A stretch of DNA of 64,000 nt, from contig NZ_CP065856.1 in NCBI RefSeq assembly GCF_016065055.1, forward strand, positions 868,001-932,000, in the 5' to 3' direction. Positions 17,901 through 27,560 of this stretch are shown here, piece by piece. The notes under the pieces are model-generated. The model was not told the DNA's origin, did no database searches, and was given only the letters and a program-made list of their open reading frames with translations. A program made the translations under genes and the position numbers. Each line of letters opens with the position of its first letter. The first letter of the stretch is position 1. The DNA is from Halosimplex litoreum (GTDB lineage: Archaea > Halobacteriota > Halobacteria > Halobacteriales > Haloarculaceae).

Positions 17901-20624
17901 ATGACTACGCGCGCTGTGGAGCAGTTCGACGAGTGGGAGTCGTCGCCGTTCCGCGACGGCTATCGCGGCCTGCACGACCTGGCCGATTCGAGCTTTTCCG
18001 GCGTCGTGGAGGTCGGCCACGCCAAGCTCTGTATGCTCAACGGGACGGCCGTCGGCATCCTCGAGGGGGACATCGACGACTTCGACGGGGCGTCGGGGAC
18101 CGCTTACGAGGCGCCCTCGCCCGCGCTCCCCCTGCTCGCGCTCATGCAGGAGCGCTCGGAGGAGGTCCGGGGGAAGTACTACTCGGAGGACACGCCGCTC
18201 TCCGAGGTCGACGACACGCTCGCAGACGGGGGATTCACCGGCTTCATCGAACTCTCGGAGAACGTCCTCAGCGGCGACTACTACGTCGTCTACCACCGCG
18301 GACGCTCGATGGCCGTCGCCTGGGTCGGCAACAGCGGCCAGCTGCTCACCGACGACGAGGCCTTCGAGCGCGCCGACGACGAGGTCGGCATCTTCGCGGT
18401 CCACCCCGCGGAACTCGATCCCGTCGAGCTCCCCGAGGTCGACGACGGTACGGACGCCACCGGGGGCGACGACGCCGACGACACCGATACGGCGGCCGCC
18501 GCGGGGGGCGCGGCCGTCGGAGGGGCAGCCGCGGTCGACGACGCCGACCCGGATGCCGCAACCGACCCGGACCCAGCCGCGGCCGAAGATGGGGCCGCGG
18601 GGAGCGAGTCGGACGGCGTGGCCCGGACCGAGCCGGAGGACGCGGCCCGGGCCGCCGAGTCGGACCCCGCGGATCCCGAGCCCTCCGATTCGGACTCCGC
18701 CGCGGAGTCCGGGTCGGCCGATGCCGACCGGGCCGCCGACGAGACGACGCCGAGAACCGCGGAGGCGGCCGACGAACCGACCAGGGACTCGAGCGTAGTG
18801 ACAGACGACGGCCCCGACGAGGGGGCCGCGAACGCAGCCGGCGGGGACTCGGTCGACGATCCCGCGGCGGCCGGTACGGGAGGCGGATCCGCCGAGCGAC
18901 CGGCGGCTGACGGACGCGAGGGGGGCGACCGAGGGGACCGGACCGACCGCTCCGACGACCGCCCCTCGGTCGGGGAGCGAGAGAGAGCCGACCGCACACG
19001 CGAGCGCTCGGCGACGGACGCCGACCGAGGAGACGGAGCCGACGGACGCGCGGCCGACCGCGAGGGGCGCGAGCCGACCGAGTCGCGGCCGAGCGACGCG
19101 CGGTCGAGCGGGTCGAGCCGAGACGCGGTTCGCGACCGTGCCGCGACCGATTCGCCGGACCGGACCCACGACACGAGCCGCGCGGAGGAGTCGCGCGCGG
19201 TCGACCGGAGCGCCGACTCCGCCGGGTCGGCGGGAGCCGCCAGGAGCCCCGACCAGCTGGAGACCCATTCGATCCCGTCGCTGGACCCCTCGCGGACGAC
19301 GACGCGGGAGTCCGACGACGGGACCACGGCGGCTTCGGACGACCAGGCAGGGGGCGGGTCGGCGGGTGTCGGGGCCGCCGCGGCGTCGGCAGTGGAGGAT
19401 CGCACCGACGGCTCCGCTTCGGTCGCTCGCGAGCCCGACGACCGGGGAAGCGGTCGAGCCGAGGACCGTGACCAGCGAGTCCCGGCGAGCGCGTCGGAGA
19501 CGCACTCGGAGTCCGAACCGACCGAGCCGCGGACGACGGAGGCCGTGCCGGCCGACTCGCGAGCGAGCGAGCCGGGGCCGGCCCGGGCCGACGAACGGGT
19601 AGCCGACCTCGAAGACGAACTCGCCGAGCGCGAGAGCGAGATCGACCGCCTGGAGGCCGATCTCGCGGCCGCCGAGTCCGAGCGCGACGACCTGCGATCG
19701 CAGCTCGAGGAGGTGCGGGCCGAGCGCGACGACCTGCGATCGCGGGTCGAACGCGTCGAGACCGACCGCGACCAGCTGGAGCGCGAGCGCAACGGACTGG
19801 AGTCCGAGGTCGCCGACCTGCAGTCAGAAATCGAGCAGCTCGAGGGGCAGCTCGCCGAAATAGAGGAAGAGTTCGGTGCGGCGGTCGACGCCGAACAGCG
19901 CCTGAGCCCGGGCGAGGCGCTCGACCAGACGAACCTCTTCGTCCGCTACGAGTCCAAGGGGAAGGCGACGCTGGAGACGGCCCACGCCGGCGAGGCGAGC
20001 CGCCAGGAGGTCGGCGAGAACCTCGGACTGGAGTACCACACACAGTTCGACAGCGCGACGGCCTCGGTCGGTGGCCGGCCGTTCGACGAGTTCCTCCGCG
20101 ACACGATGCAGTTCCGCTTCGTCACCTGGGTGATCAACGACCTCCTCTACGAGATCCGCGACACCGGCAAAGTGTCGGCGCTGCAGGACCTGTACGACGC
20201 GATCCCGCAGATCGACCGCGCCGAACTCAACGGGTCGGTCAGCACCGAGTACACCGAGGACGGCCAGGAGCGCCGGTCCCAGGAGTCGTTCGACGTGGTC
20301 ATGCGCGACCGGATGGGCAACGCCCTGCTGACCGCGAACATGAACGACTCCCGCCAGGCCGCCTCCGAGAGCATGATGTCGGCGCTCGTCACCGCGTCCT
20401 CGCACGTCGGCGAGTCGACCGAGTCGCTCGGGGCGTCGCTCCTCGTCACGTCGAGTTTCTTCGAGCCGGAGGCGCTGGAGACGGCCGCCGACGCGACCAG
20501 CGGCGGGCTGCTCAGCCGTGACAAACGCGAGAGCTTCGTGAAGCTGACCCGCAAACAGGGGTATCACCTCTGTCTCGTCGAGGCGCGAGAAGAGAAGTTC
20601 CATCTGGCCGTGCCCGAGCTGTAG
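17901..20624 (+). CDS. 907-residue haloarchaeal protein: two conserved ends, disordered linker, coiled coil
   Basis: The start ATG at 17901 (MTTRAVEQFDEWESSPF) is preferred, because upstream in-frame sequence is non-protein-like. Residues 1-177 form a globular domain (GYRGLHDLADSSFSG, GFTGFIELSENVLSG, YYVVYHRGRSMAVAW) with an internal repeat of the [F/T]GFIE-type strand. Residues about 178-560 are an extreme Asp/Ala/Arg/Ser/Glu-rich linker. Residues 563-660 are a long heptad coiled coil (EDELAERESEIDRLEADL). Residues 661-907 form a second globular domain (LFVRYESKGKATLETAH...). There is no signal peptide or transmembrane helix, so it is probably a cytoplasmic scaffold or sensor. I do not recognise an enzymatic motif. 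Confidence 0.8.
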   Translation: MTTRAVEQFDEWESSPFRDGYRGLHDLADSSFSGVVEVGHAKLCMLNGTAVGILEGDIDDFDGASGTAYEAPSPALPLLALMQERSEEVRGKYYSEDTPLSEVDDTLADGGFTGFIELSENVLSGDYYVVYHRGRSMAVAWVGNSGQLLTDDEAFERADDEVGIFAVHPAELDPVELPEVDDGTDATGGDDADDTDTAAAAGGAAVGGAAAVDDADPDAATDPDPAAAEDGAAGSESDGVARTEPEDAARAAESDPADPEPSDSDSAAESGSADADRAADETTPRTAEAADEPTRDSSVVTDDGPDEGAANAAGGDSVDDPAAAGTGGGSAERPAADGREGGDRGDRTDRSDDRPSVGERERADRTRERSATDADRGDGADGRAADREGREPTESRPSDARSSGSSRDAVRDRAATDSPDRTHDTSRAEESRAVDRSADSAGSAGAARSPDQLETHSIPSLDPSRTTTRESDDGTTAASDDQAGGGSAGVGAAAASAVEDRTDGSASVAREPDDRGSGRAEDRDQRVPASASETHSESEPTEPRTTEAVPADSRASEPGPARADERVADLEDELAERESEIDRLEADLAAAESERDDLRSQLEEVRAERDDLRSRVERVETDRDQLERERNGLESEVADLQSEIEQLEGQLAEIEEEFGAAVDAEQRLSPGEALDQTNLFVRYESKGKATLETAHAGEASRQEVGENLGLEYHTQFDSATASVGGRPFDEFLRDTMQFRFVTWVINDLLYEIRDTGKVSALQDLYDAIPQIDRAELNGSVSTEYTEDGQERRSQESFDVVMRDRMGNALLTANMNDSRQAASESMMSALVTASSHVGESTESLGASLLVTSSFFEPEALETAADATSGGLLSRDKRESFVKLTRKQGYHLCLVEAREEKFHLAVPEL

Positions 20625-20645
20625 CACGGGCGACGACTCCGAAAA

Positions 20646-20951
20646 TCAGTTCTCGACTTCGGCCGCTTCCTCGATTTTCATCCCTTCGAGCTTCTCGATG
20701 ATGTGGTCGATCTTGCCGTCCAGGTCCTCGACGAACTCCCCTGTCTGTTCGGTCGTGATAGCCCCCTGGCTCGACGGCTCGATGAGGTTCTCCTCCTCGA
20801 GCACGCGCAGCGAGTAGCGCACCTTGTGGTGCGGGTAGCCCGTCTCGTTGGACATCTTCACGATCCCGATCGGTTCGTTCTGGATCACCATCCGCAGTAC
20901 CTGCAGATGCCGCTCCAGCATGTCTACTTCCTTCTCAAGTCTGTCTATCAT
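20646..20951 (-). CDS. Winged-helix transcriptional regulator
   Basis: This 101-residue protein starts MIDRLEKEVDMLERHLQVL, then has a winged HTH (EPIGIVKMSNETGYPHHKVRYSLRVLEEENLIEPS) and a short C-terminal helix that may dimerise. The N-terminal leucine-rich helix is likely also a dimer interface. Haloarchaea carry nearly identical proteins, so it is probably a conserved global or housekeeping regulator. It lies convergent to the 907-residue gene (21 bp apart). Confidence 0.82.
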   Translation of the reverse strand: MIDRLEKEVDMLERHLQVLRMVIQNEPIGIVKMSNETGYPHHKVRYSLRVLEEENLIEPSSQGAITTEQTGEFVEDLDGKIDHIIEKLEGMKIEEAAEVEN

Positions 20952-20976
20952 GGCAATTGTTAACTTGTGTTTGAGG

Positions 20977-20986
20977 GTTTTAAAGG
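20977..20986 (-). promoter_or_regulatory. Putative TATA box of the winged-helix gene
   Basis: CCTTTAAAAC on the minus strand lies 26-35 nt before the ATG at 20951, the classic spacing for a leaderless archaeal transcript. Confidence 0.5.
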
Positions 20987-21170
20987 TTGCTGTCGGGCAG
21001 AGAATCGAAGGAGGGCGGACGGGCTTGGGGTGTCGCGCCGTCGTCGGACGGTCGCGCGACGAGCAATCAGTTTCGAGCTTCACTGTGGTAGCAGTTAACG
21101 ATTCCGGTCACAGGGACGGTCGACCGCCGGACCGTAATCTGTTTACACCGGCCCACGGAATCTCGGGTGT

Positions 21171-22556
21171 ATGACCGTCACCATCGTCGGTTCGCAGCTC
21201 GGCGACGAGGGGAAGGGTGGCATCGTCGACGTGTACGGCGCCGAGGCCGACGTCGTCGTTCGCTACCAGGGCGGCGACAACGCCGGCCACACCGTCGTCC
21301 ACGAGGGCGAGGAGTACAAGCTCTCGCTCGTGCCGAGCGGCGCGATCCGCGGCAAGGTCAACGTACTCGGTAACGGCTGTGTCGTCAACCCCCGCACGCT
21401 GTTCGACGAACTCGACGCTCTCCGCGAACGCGGTCTCGATCCCGACGTGCGCGTCGCCCGACGCGCCCACGTCATCCTGCCGTATCACCGCCTCCTCGAC
21501 GGCATCGAAGAGGACGTCAAGAGCGAGGACGACGACGAGATCGGCACCACCGGTCGCGGCATCGGCCCCACCTACGAGGACAAGGCCGGTCGCCGCGGCG
21601 TCCGCGTCGGCGACCTGCTCGACCCCGAAGTGCTCCGCGGCCGCCTGGAGTACGCCGTCCCGCAGAAGCGGGCGCTCGTCGAGGAGGTGTACGACCTCGA
21701 CATCGAGGACCTCGAAGACCCCGAGGCGCTCGACCTCGAGGCCCTCTACGACGAGTTCGCCGGCTACGGCGAACGGCTCGCCGAAGAGGACATGACCGTC
21801 AACGCCGGCGACTTCCTGGCCGACCGACTGGCCACCGGCGACAACGTCATGTTCGAGGGCGCGCAGGGTACCGTCCTCGACATCGACCACGGCAACTACC
21901 CGTTCGTCACCTCCTCGAACCCGACCGCGGGCGGCGCCGCCGTCGGATCCGGCGTCGCGCCGGGCGTCGTGGGCGACGGCGAGGTCGTCGGCATCGTCAA
22001 AGCGTACCTCTCGCGGGTCGGTAGCGGGCCGATGCCCACCGAACTCGGCGGCGTCCCCGGCGACACGCCGGGCTACGACGGCGACCCCGAGAACCCCGAG
22101 ACCGAACGGGAGGAACTCGCCACGCACATCCGCGAGGCCGGCGGCGAGTACGGCACCGTCACCGGTCGCCCGCGGCGGGTCGGCTGGCTCGACGTGCCGA
22201 TGCTTCGCCACGCCGCTCGCGTCAACGGGTTCACCGGTCTGGCCGTCAACCACATCGACACCCTCGCCGGCCTCGACGAGGTGAAGGTCGGTCACGCCTA
22301 CCGGCTCGACGGCGAGGACCTCGACACGATGCCCGCCACCACCGAGCGGTGGGCCGACTGCGAGGCCGAGTTCCGCAGCTTCGAGGGCTGGGCGGACTGT
22401 GACTGGGCCGAGGTCGCCGCCGAGGGCTACGACGCGCTCCCCGAGAACGCGAGGACCTACCTGGAGTACCTCGAAACCGAGCTCGACGCCGACGTGTACG
22501 CCGTCGGCGTCGGCCCGGGTCGCGGAGAGACGGTCGTCCGCGAGAACCCCTTCTGA
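21171..22556 (+). CDS. purA: Adenylosuccinate synthetase
   Basis: This 461-residue enzyme catalyses the GTP-dependent condensation of IMP with aspartate, the first committed step to AMP. The N-terminal GSQLGDEGKGGIVD loop with catalytic Asp12 and the GDNAGHTVV segment with His40 are intact, as are TTGRGIGPTYEDKAGR and the EGAQGTVLDIDHGNYPFVTSSNPTAGG region. It is somewhat longer than bacterial PurA through acidic insertions typical of halophiles. It is a single gene with its own promoter region. Confidence 0.97.
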   Translation: MTVTIVGSQLGDEGKGGIVDVYGAEADVVVRYQGGDNAGHTVVHEGEEYKLSLVPSGAIRGKVNVLGNGCVVNPRTLFDELDALRERGLDPDVRVARRAHVILPYHRLLDGIEEDVKSEDDDEIGTTGRGIGPTYEDKAGRRGVRVGDLLDPEVLRGRLEYAVPQKRALVEEVYDLDIEDLEDPEALDLEALYDEFAGYGERLAEEDMTVNAGDFLADRLATGDNVMFEGAQGTVLDIDHGNYPFVTSSNPTAGGAAVGSGVAPGVVGDGEVVGIVKAYLSRVGSGPMPTELGGVPGDTPGYDGDPENPETEREELATHIREAGGEYGTVTGRPRRVGWLDVPMLRHAARVNGFTGLAVNHIDTLAGLDEVKVGHAYRLDGEDLDTMPATTERWADCEAEFRSFEGWADCDWAEVAAEGYDALPENARTYLEYLETELDADVYAVGVGPGRGETVVRENPF

Positions 22557-22758
22557 GCCGGCCGGTCGCCGGACCTCTCGGTCGATCGGGCCCGGACGAG
22601 ACCCGCGCAATATTTTCCGCTCCGCGAAAGCTACTTGTTCCGTCGCGCCCGCATGCGAATGTGTAGCAAAGGCACGCGAACCCTCGCCCGAGTACCAGAT
22701 ATCGAACACCGAACAGCTGGGCAGTGGTGGGCCGCGGCCGGAATCACACGAGATCACA

Positions 22759-23868
22759 GTGTCAGCACACGACTCACCGATACGGCGGAGCGTCGAGGTC
22801 GAGTACTGGGTGATAGACGAGCGGGGGCGACTGACGACGCCGGGGTCGCTCGTCGAGGCGACACCCGGTGCCGAGCGCGAGTTCGTCGAGCCGCTGCTGG
22901 AGATAAAGACGACACCCTGCGAGACGACGGGCGCCCTGCGCGACGAACTCCGCGAGCGCGTGACCGCGGTGCTCGACCGCGCCGACGAGGTCGGCAAAGG
23001 GCTCGTCCCGCTCGCGACGCCGGTCCACGCCGAAGCGATAGAGGAGATCCCTTCCGACCGGACCCGCGTGCAGAACCGAGTCGTCGGGTCCGACTTCGAG
23101 TACGTCCGCCACTGCGCCGGGACGCACGTTCACGTCGAGCAACAGCCGGGCGTCGCGGTCGACCAGCACAACGCCTTCGTCGCGCTCGACCCGGCGCTGG
23201 CGCTGGTCAACTCCTCACCGTACTTCAGGGGCCAGCGCCTCGCCGCGGGCGCGCGTTCGAAACTCTACCGCTGGATGGCCTACGACGACCTGCCACATCA
23301 GGGTCGGCTGTGGCCGTATGTCGACGACCGCGAGGAGTACACCCGGCGACTGGAACGGCGATACGAGGACTTCGAGACGGCGGCCATCGACGCAGGAGTC
23401 GAGCGCCGCGCGGTCGCCGAGCACTTCGACCCCGAGAGCGCCGTCTGGACGCCCGTGCAGTTCCGCGAGCCGTTCTCGACCGTCGAGTGGCGTTCGCCAG
23501 ACACCGCGCTCCCGAGCGACGTGGTCCGCCTCGCCGACCGGCTCGCCGCGCTCGTCGAGCGTCTGGACGAGGTCGAGGTGCGAATCGAAGGCGACCGCGG
23601 CCGGATCGGTCACGACGAGATCGTCTTGCCGGAGTTCGACGCCATCATCGGCCACGTCAACGACGCGATCCGGGACGGCCTGGCCTCGGCGTCGATCCGG
23701 AACTACCTCGACCGGATGGGGTTCGACGTGGACGCCTACGACCCGGTCGCCCACGAGATCGACGGCCGGGCGACGGTCTCGCCCGACACGGCTCGTGACA
23801 TACGCCTCGAGCACGCCGACCGGCTCGCGGCCGACGTTCGACGGGTCGGACCACTCACCGGCGACTGA
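22759..23868 (+). CDS. gshA: Glutamate-cysteine ligase-like (GCS2 family)
   Basis: This is a 369-residue protein from GTG 22759 (SAHDSPIRRSVEVEYWVIDERG). The SVEVEYWVID opening is the ATP/glutamate-binding ExE motif of the glutamate-cysteine ligase type 2 family, followed by HCAGTHVHVEQQPG and WRSPDTALPSDVVRL. In haloarchaea such enzymes make gamma-glutamylcysteine, the main low-molecular-weight thiol. No ATG is available near the conserved start, so the GTG choice is an inference. Specificity within the family is not proven. Confidence 0.75.
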   Translation: MSAHDSPIRRSVEVEYWVIDERGRLTTPGSLVEATPGAEREFVEPLLEIKTTPCETTGALRDELRERVTAVLDRADEVGKGLVPLATPVHAEAIEEIPSDRTRVQNRVVGSDFEYVRHCAGTHVHVEQQPGVAVDQHNAFVALDPALALVNSSPYFRGQRLAAGARSKLYRWMAYDDLPHQGRLWPYVDDREEYTRRLERRYEDFETAAIDAGVERRAVAEHFDPESAVWTPVQFREPFSTVEWRSPDTALPSDVVRLADRLAALVERLDEVEVRIEGDRGRIGHDEIVLPEFDAIIGHVNDAIRDGLASASIRNYLDRMGFDVDAYDPVAHEIDGRATVSPDTARDIRLEHADRLAADVRRVGPLTGD

Positions 23869-23926
23869 CCGTCCGCCACGAACCGACCGCGCCGACGCGA
23901 CGAACGACCGCCCGGCCGCCGCCCGC

Positions 23927-24106
23927 TCACGCGTGGTGGTGGACCCAGTCGCCGAACTCGACGAACGACGAGCTGTCGCACCCACCGCAGGACGCCGGCG
24001 GTTCGAAGCTGTGGTCGCCGCCCGACTCGTGGATCGGGGTCCCGGCGTGGACGATCTGGCAGCGTTCGCAGACGTATCGTTTCGGTTCTTCGGCGACGTG
24101 TGCCAT
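23927..24106 (-). CDS. Small zinc-ribbon protein, 59 residues
   Basis: ATG at 24106 opens MAHVAEEPKRYVCERCQIVH and the frame ends at TGA 23927. Two CxxC pairs (CERC and CGGC) spaced about 30 residues apart form a likely zinc ribbon, and the C-terminus is His-rich (WVHHHA). Codon use is normal. No homologue function is recognised; proteins of this type in haloarchaea are usually uncharacterised. Confidence 0.6.
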   Translation of the reverse strand: MAHVAEEPKRYVCERCQIVHAGTPIHESGGDHSFEPPASCGGCDSSSFVEFGDWVHHHA

Positions 24107-24243
24107 GCAGTCACTATCGTCGTGGACCCGATAGCGCTGCTGCCGGCATCTCCCGGCCGGTCGATCGCGGGGGGTGAGCCGAAGTTCGAGGCGCTCGCCA
24201 CCCGTCCGGCACGCTTTTTTGCCACCGTACCGGAGGTGCGGGT

Positions 24244-24438
24244 ATGAAAGAGGACCTGCTGGACATCGTCTGTTGCCCGCTGGACAAGCACGACCTCGAA
24301 CTCGACGCGACCGAGCGCGAGGACGGCGAGATCGTCACGGGGACGCTGACCTGCACCGAGTGCGGCGAGACGTATCCGATCGAGGACGGCATCCCGAACC
24401 TGCTGCCGCCGGACATGCGCGACGAAGCGCCGGCCTGA
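24244..24438 (+). CDS. Trm112-like protein
   Basis: This 64-residue protein reads MKEDLLDIVCCPLDKHDLEL at the start and later LTCTECGETYPIEDGIPNLLP. That matches the Trm112/UPF0434 fold: a zinc ribbon and the IEDGIPNLLP tail. Archaeal Trm112 proteins bind and stabilise several methyltransferases acting on tRNA, rRNA and protein release factor. Partner enzymes are not adjacent. It starts a small rightward group with the 24488 gene. Confidence 0.85.
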   Translation: MKEDLLDIVCCPLDKHDLELDATEREDGEIVTGTLTCTECGETYPIEDGIPNLLPPDMRDEAPA

Positions 24439-24487
24439 GGCGGAACGGCCCTGAACCTTTTTCTATCGGCCGCGCCGACTGAGTGAC

Positions 24488-25066
24488 GTGCCAGGGGATA
24501 CGCTGCCCGTCCACGTCAACCGGGAGTCGCTCCACGCGCTGGAGGTACCCGACGCCTTCGAGACGGACGGGTCGTTCGACGTCGGCGTGGTCAACCACGG
24601 CGGGTCGGTCCACGTCCACATCCACCTCGACGACGACCTCTCGGAGATCGCGACCGTCGAGGCCGGCAACCACTTCGTCGACAGCGAGAGCCGACGGACG
24701 GTCCACGTCAGCGTCGACGGCGCGGGCGAGGCGACCGGAACGCTGAAGATCGCCTCCGCCTACGGCGCCGAGACCCGCTACGTCACCGTCCAGATCACCG
24801 AGCCCGAGGAGACCGAACGGACCGTCGAAGTCGACGAGTCCCTCTCACAGCCCCAGCCCCGCCAGTCCGACGCCGGCAGTGACGGCGCCGCGACGGGCGC
24901 GCTCGCCGCCAGCCCCCAGCTGGTCGTCCTCGCGCTCGGCGTCGTCGCGCTCGGCGTCGCAACGGCCCTCGCCCTACTGGTCGACGAGGTCGTCGTCGTC
25001 GCCGGCGCGCTCGCGGTGCTGGTCGGCGTCCTCGTCGCCGTCTACATCGCGCTCGCCGGGGAGTAA
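24488..25066 (+). CDS. Haloarchaeal protein with two C-terminal membrane helices
   Basis: This 192-residue protein starts at GTG 24488 (PGDTLPVHVNRESLHALEVP). Residues 1-105 look like a beta-sandwich (VGVVNHGGSVHVHIHLDD, TLKIASAYGAETRYVTV). An acidic, Ser/Gln-rich linker and two hydrophobic helices (about 138-162 and 164-188) follow, so the folded domain probably faces the cytoplasm or the surface from a C-terminal anchor. I do not recognise a function. It begins 49 bp after the Trm112-like gene. Confidence 0.68.
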   Translation: MPGDTLPVHVNRESLHALEVPDAFETDGSFDVGVVNHGGSVHVHIHLDDDLSEIATVEAGNHFVDSESRRTVHVSVDGAGEATGTLKIASAYGAETRYVTVQITEPEETERTVEVDESLSQPQPRQSDAGSDGAATGALAASPQLVVLALGVVALGVATALALLVDEVVVVAGALAVLVGVLVAVYIALAGE

Positions 25067-25096
25067 CCGTCGGACTGTGCGGCCCTGCCGTCGCGC

Positions 25097-26323
25097 TCAC
25101 TCGCTCGCTTCCTCGTCTTCCTCGGCCTCGTCGGCCGACTGGTCGTCCGCACCCTCGGCGTCGGCCACCTCGGGCTCGGTCGGGACGCCCGAGAGGTTCC
25201 CCTCGTCGTCGAACCGCTTTGCCCGCAGGAACCGCGCGCGATAGCGGTTGGCGTCGTCTTTCACGTCGGCCTCGCGGATCTCGTCGGCGCGGCCGTCGGC
25301 CACCGCGTCGACGATCGCCTCGACCTGTTCTTTCTCGCTCGGCGTGAGCTCGAACTCGTAGGTCCGGGACTGTTCGCCCTCCAGTTTCGTCCACCGACGG
25401 GCCGCGGAGACGACGACCGAGCAGGGCTCGCGACACGGGAACTCACCGTCGCCGCCGTCCACGTCGAGGTCGGTCTCCTCGTCGTACTCCCATTCGCGTC
25501 GTTTGAGACACTGCGAATCGTCGCAGCAGGCCTCGGCGACCCAGTTGACGTGCTCGTAGCCCTCGCCGCGGTCCCAGGTCTTGACGACGCCGTAGATCCC
25601 GCTCTGGCGGTCGACGGTGTCGCGCCAGTGCGTGACATCGAGGTCGGCCTCGCGGCTCGCGGGTCGGTCCTCCCCGCTCGTTCCGTCCGCGGGCTCCCCC
25701 TGGTCGCCCGCGCGTTCGCGGTACCAGTTGGCGACCGTCGCCGGGTAGAACCGCTCGACGGCGGTGACAAGGTCGGTGGGACTCAGGTCGGGGAAGCGCC
25801 AGCCGGTCTGTAGCGTCGGCGCCGTCTTGAGCGGCCGGTAGCGGTCGCGGTCGTCGTGTTTGGCGATGTCCCGGGCGTCCAGCGGGTCGTCGTGGTCGTC
25901 GAGGTCGGCCGGGTCGGCGTCGGCATCGTCGACGTGTCGTAGCTCGTAGCGCCGCGTCCCGGTCTCGTCGGCGGTCACGGTGATCCGGAGTTGGCCCCAT
26001 TCGCGGGTGACGCCCGCTTCGAGCGCGTCGTAGCGGTCGGGGACGCGTTCGTCGTCGGCGCGTTCGAGCCAGCGGAGGAAGGCCCACCGCTCGTCGGCCT
26101 GGGGCGCCTCTGCGTGCCAGAAGTACCAGTTGGTGACGTGGGCGGCGTAGTCGGTCGCGGCGTCGCTCAGGTCGTCGTCGTGGACGACCCGCTTCGACCC
26201 CTCGTCGGTGGCGAGGACGTACCCCTCGCCCTCCCGTTCGGCCGCGAACCCGTCGAACTCGATGCCGTCCGCAGCGGCCTCGGCGACCGCCGCCACCTGC
26301 GCCGGGTCCACCTGCGCGTTCAT
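25097..26323 (-). CDS. DR2241-family protein (putative Fe-S partner of CbiX)
   Basis: This 408-residue protein starts at ATG 26323 (MNAQVDPAQVAAVAEAA). It resembles the C-terminal stabilising and iron-sulfur portions of Deinococcus DR2241, in which a CbiX-like chelatase is fused to a 4Fe-4S module. A cysteine group sits at residues 266, 267, 272, 297 and 301 (ACCDDSQC and PCREPC), a plausible [4Fe-4S] site. Here the chelatase half is a separate gene, cbiX, 6.6 kb away. A role in siroheme or cobalt tetrapyrrole metabolism is inferred from the family. Confidence 0.7.
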   Translation of the reverse strand: MNAQVDPAQVAAVAEAAADGIEFDGFAAEREGEGYVLATDEGSKRVVHDDDLSDAATDYAAHVTNWYFWHAEAPQADERWAFLRWLERADDERVPDRYDALEAGVTREWGQLRITVTADETGTRRYELRHVDDADADPADLDDHDDPLDARDIAKHDDRDRYRPLKTAPTLQTGWRFPDLSPTDLVTAVERFYPATVANWYRERAGDQGEPADGTSGEDRPASREADLDVTHWRDTVDRQSGIYGVVKTWDRGEGYEHVNWVAEACCDDSQCLKRREWEYDEETDLDVDGGDGEFPCREPCSVVVSAARRWTKLEGEQSRTYEFELTPSEKEQVEAIVDAVADGRADEIREADVKDDANRYRARFLRAKRFDDEGNLSGVPTEPEVADAEGADDQSADEAEEDEEASE

Positions 26324-26534
26324 ACTCGAAGCGAGGGACCGACTCGGAATAAAGCCCTCCGTCTGCGCTCTCGGGCGGCCCCGGGCCCCTCCGCGACCGC
26401 CTCGGTCGCCGGTCCACTCACCGGAAAACGTATGACTCCCTCGGACGGATCGGTCGAGCGATGCGACCTCGCCCTCCACGCGACACCCGACGCGACCGAC
26501 CGCGGACGCACCGACGACCACCGAGGTGACCCCC

Positions 26535-27560
26535 ATGGAGTGGGAACCCGACCGCGGGCTGACGGCCCGGATGGCCCTCGCCCTGGCGCTCGTGGCCGTC
26601 CTCCCCGTGGCGTTCGTCTACGCGTTCGTCTTCGCGGCCAACACCGTCGGCGTCGAACTGCTCGCGTGGGCGACCGAAGAGCCCTGGAACGGCCGGTTCT
26701 ACGTGAACCCGCTGCTGGCGGTCGGTGCCGTCGCCGTCGGCTTCGTCGCCCAGTTCGCCCTCGGCGACGCCGTGGCGCTGCGGTCGGTCGACGCCCGCCG
26801 CGTCGACCGCGAGGACTATCCCGACCTAGTCGCCCGCGTCGACCGCCTCGCGCAGGTGGCCGACGCGTCGACCCCACGGGTCGCCGTCAGCCGCTCGTCG
26901 GTCCCCAACGCCTTCGCAGTCGGCGCCCGCCCCTCGAAGGCGACGGTCGTCGTCACGGAAGGGCTGCTCGACGCGCTCGGCGACGACGAACTCGACGCCG
27001 TGCTGGCCCACGAGATCGCCCACGTCCGCAACCGCGACGTGGCCGTGATGTCCCTCTCCTATTTCCTCCCGTCGCTCACCTACTTCGTCGCGATCGCGGC
27101 GTTCTACGTCCTCAAAGGGGTCTTCTACGTCGGCGGCGGCCTCGACGACGTGGACGGCGACGGCGCGAAGGGGGTCGTCGTCGCCATCGCCGTGCTGGTC
27201 GTCAGCGCACTCGTCACGCTGGCGATCTCGGTCATGTTCTGGCTGGCGAGTTTCCTCCTCTTTCGCGTGCTCTCGCAGTACCGCGAGCACGCGGCCGACC
27301 GCGGCGCCGCTGCGCTCACCGGCGACCCCGCCGCGCTCGCATCGGCTCTGCGGGTCGTCGACGACGAGATGAGCGACGCGCCCGACCGGGATCTGCGAGC
27401 GATCGACGGCGGGCTCGAAGCGCTGTACGTCGCGCCAGTCGACACCTACCAGTTCGGCGAGGAGCGCGAACTGCTCTCCAGCGACATCTTCCCCGCCACG
27501 CACCCCTCGACCGAAGAGCGCGTCCAGCGGCTGGAGGAGATGGTGGGTGAGCGGGCGTGA
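26535..27560 (+). CDS. htpX: M48 family metalloprotease (HtpX-like)
   Basis: This 341-residue membrane zinc protease has two N-terminal helices, the zinc site H159-E-I-A-H163 in VLAHEIAHVRNRDV, further transmembrane helices, and the third-ligand region QYREHAADRGAAAL with its conserved Glu. Such enzymes degrade misfolded membrane proteins. ATG 26535 is preferred over a GTG three codons upstream. Its last four bases overlap the start of the next gene, so the two are probably co-translated. Confidence 0.88.
   Translation: MEWEPDRGLTARMALALALVAVLPVAFVYAFVFAANTVGVELLAWATEEPWNGRFYVNPLLAVGAVAVGFVAQFALGDAVALRSVDARRVDREDYPDLVARVDRLAQVADASTPRVAVSRSSVPNAFAVGARPSKATVVVTEGLLDALGDDELDAVLAHEIAHVRNRDVAVMSLSYFLPSLTYFVAIAAFYVLKGVFYVGGGLDDVDGDGAKGVVVAIAVLVVSALVTLAISVMFWLASFLLFRVLSQYREHAADRGAAALTGDPAALASALRVVDDEMSDAPDRDLRAIDGGLEALYVAPVDTYQFGEERELLSSDIFPATHPSTEERVQRLEEMVGERA

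Noticed and set aside
22399-22758. N-terminal extension of the glutamate-cysteine ligase-like gene into purA
   Set aside because: The extension overlaps purA coding sequence and has no family similarity; GTG 22759 sits right before the conserved motif.
21108-22997. Minus-strand frame of 629 codons opposite purA
   Set aside because: Shadow of purA codon bias; no domain.
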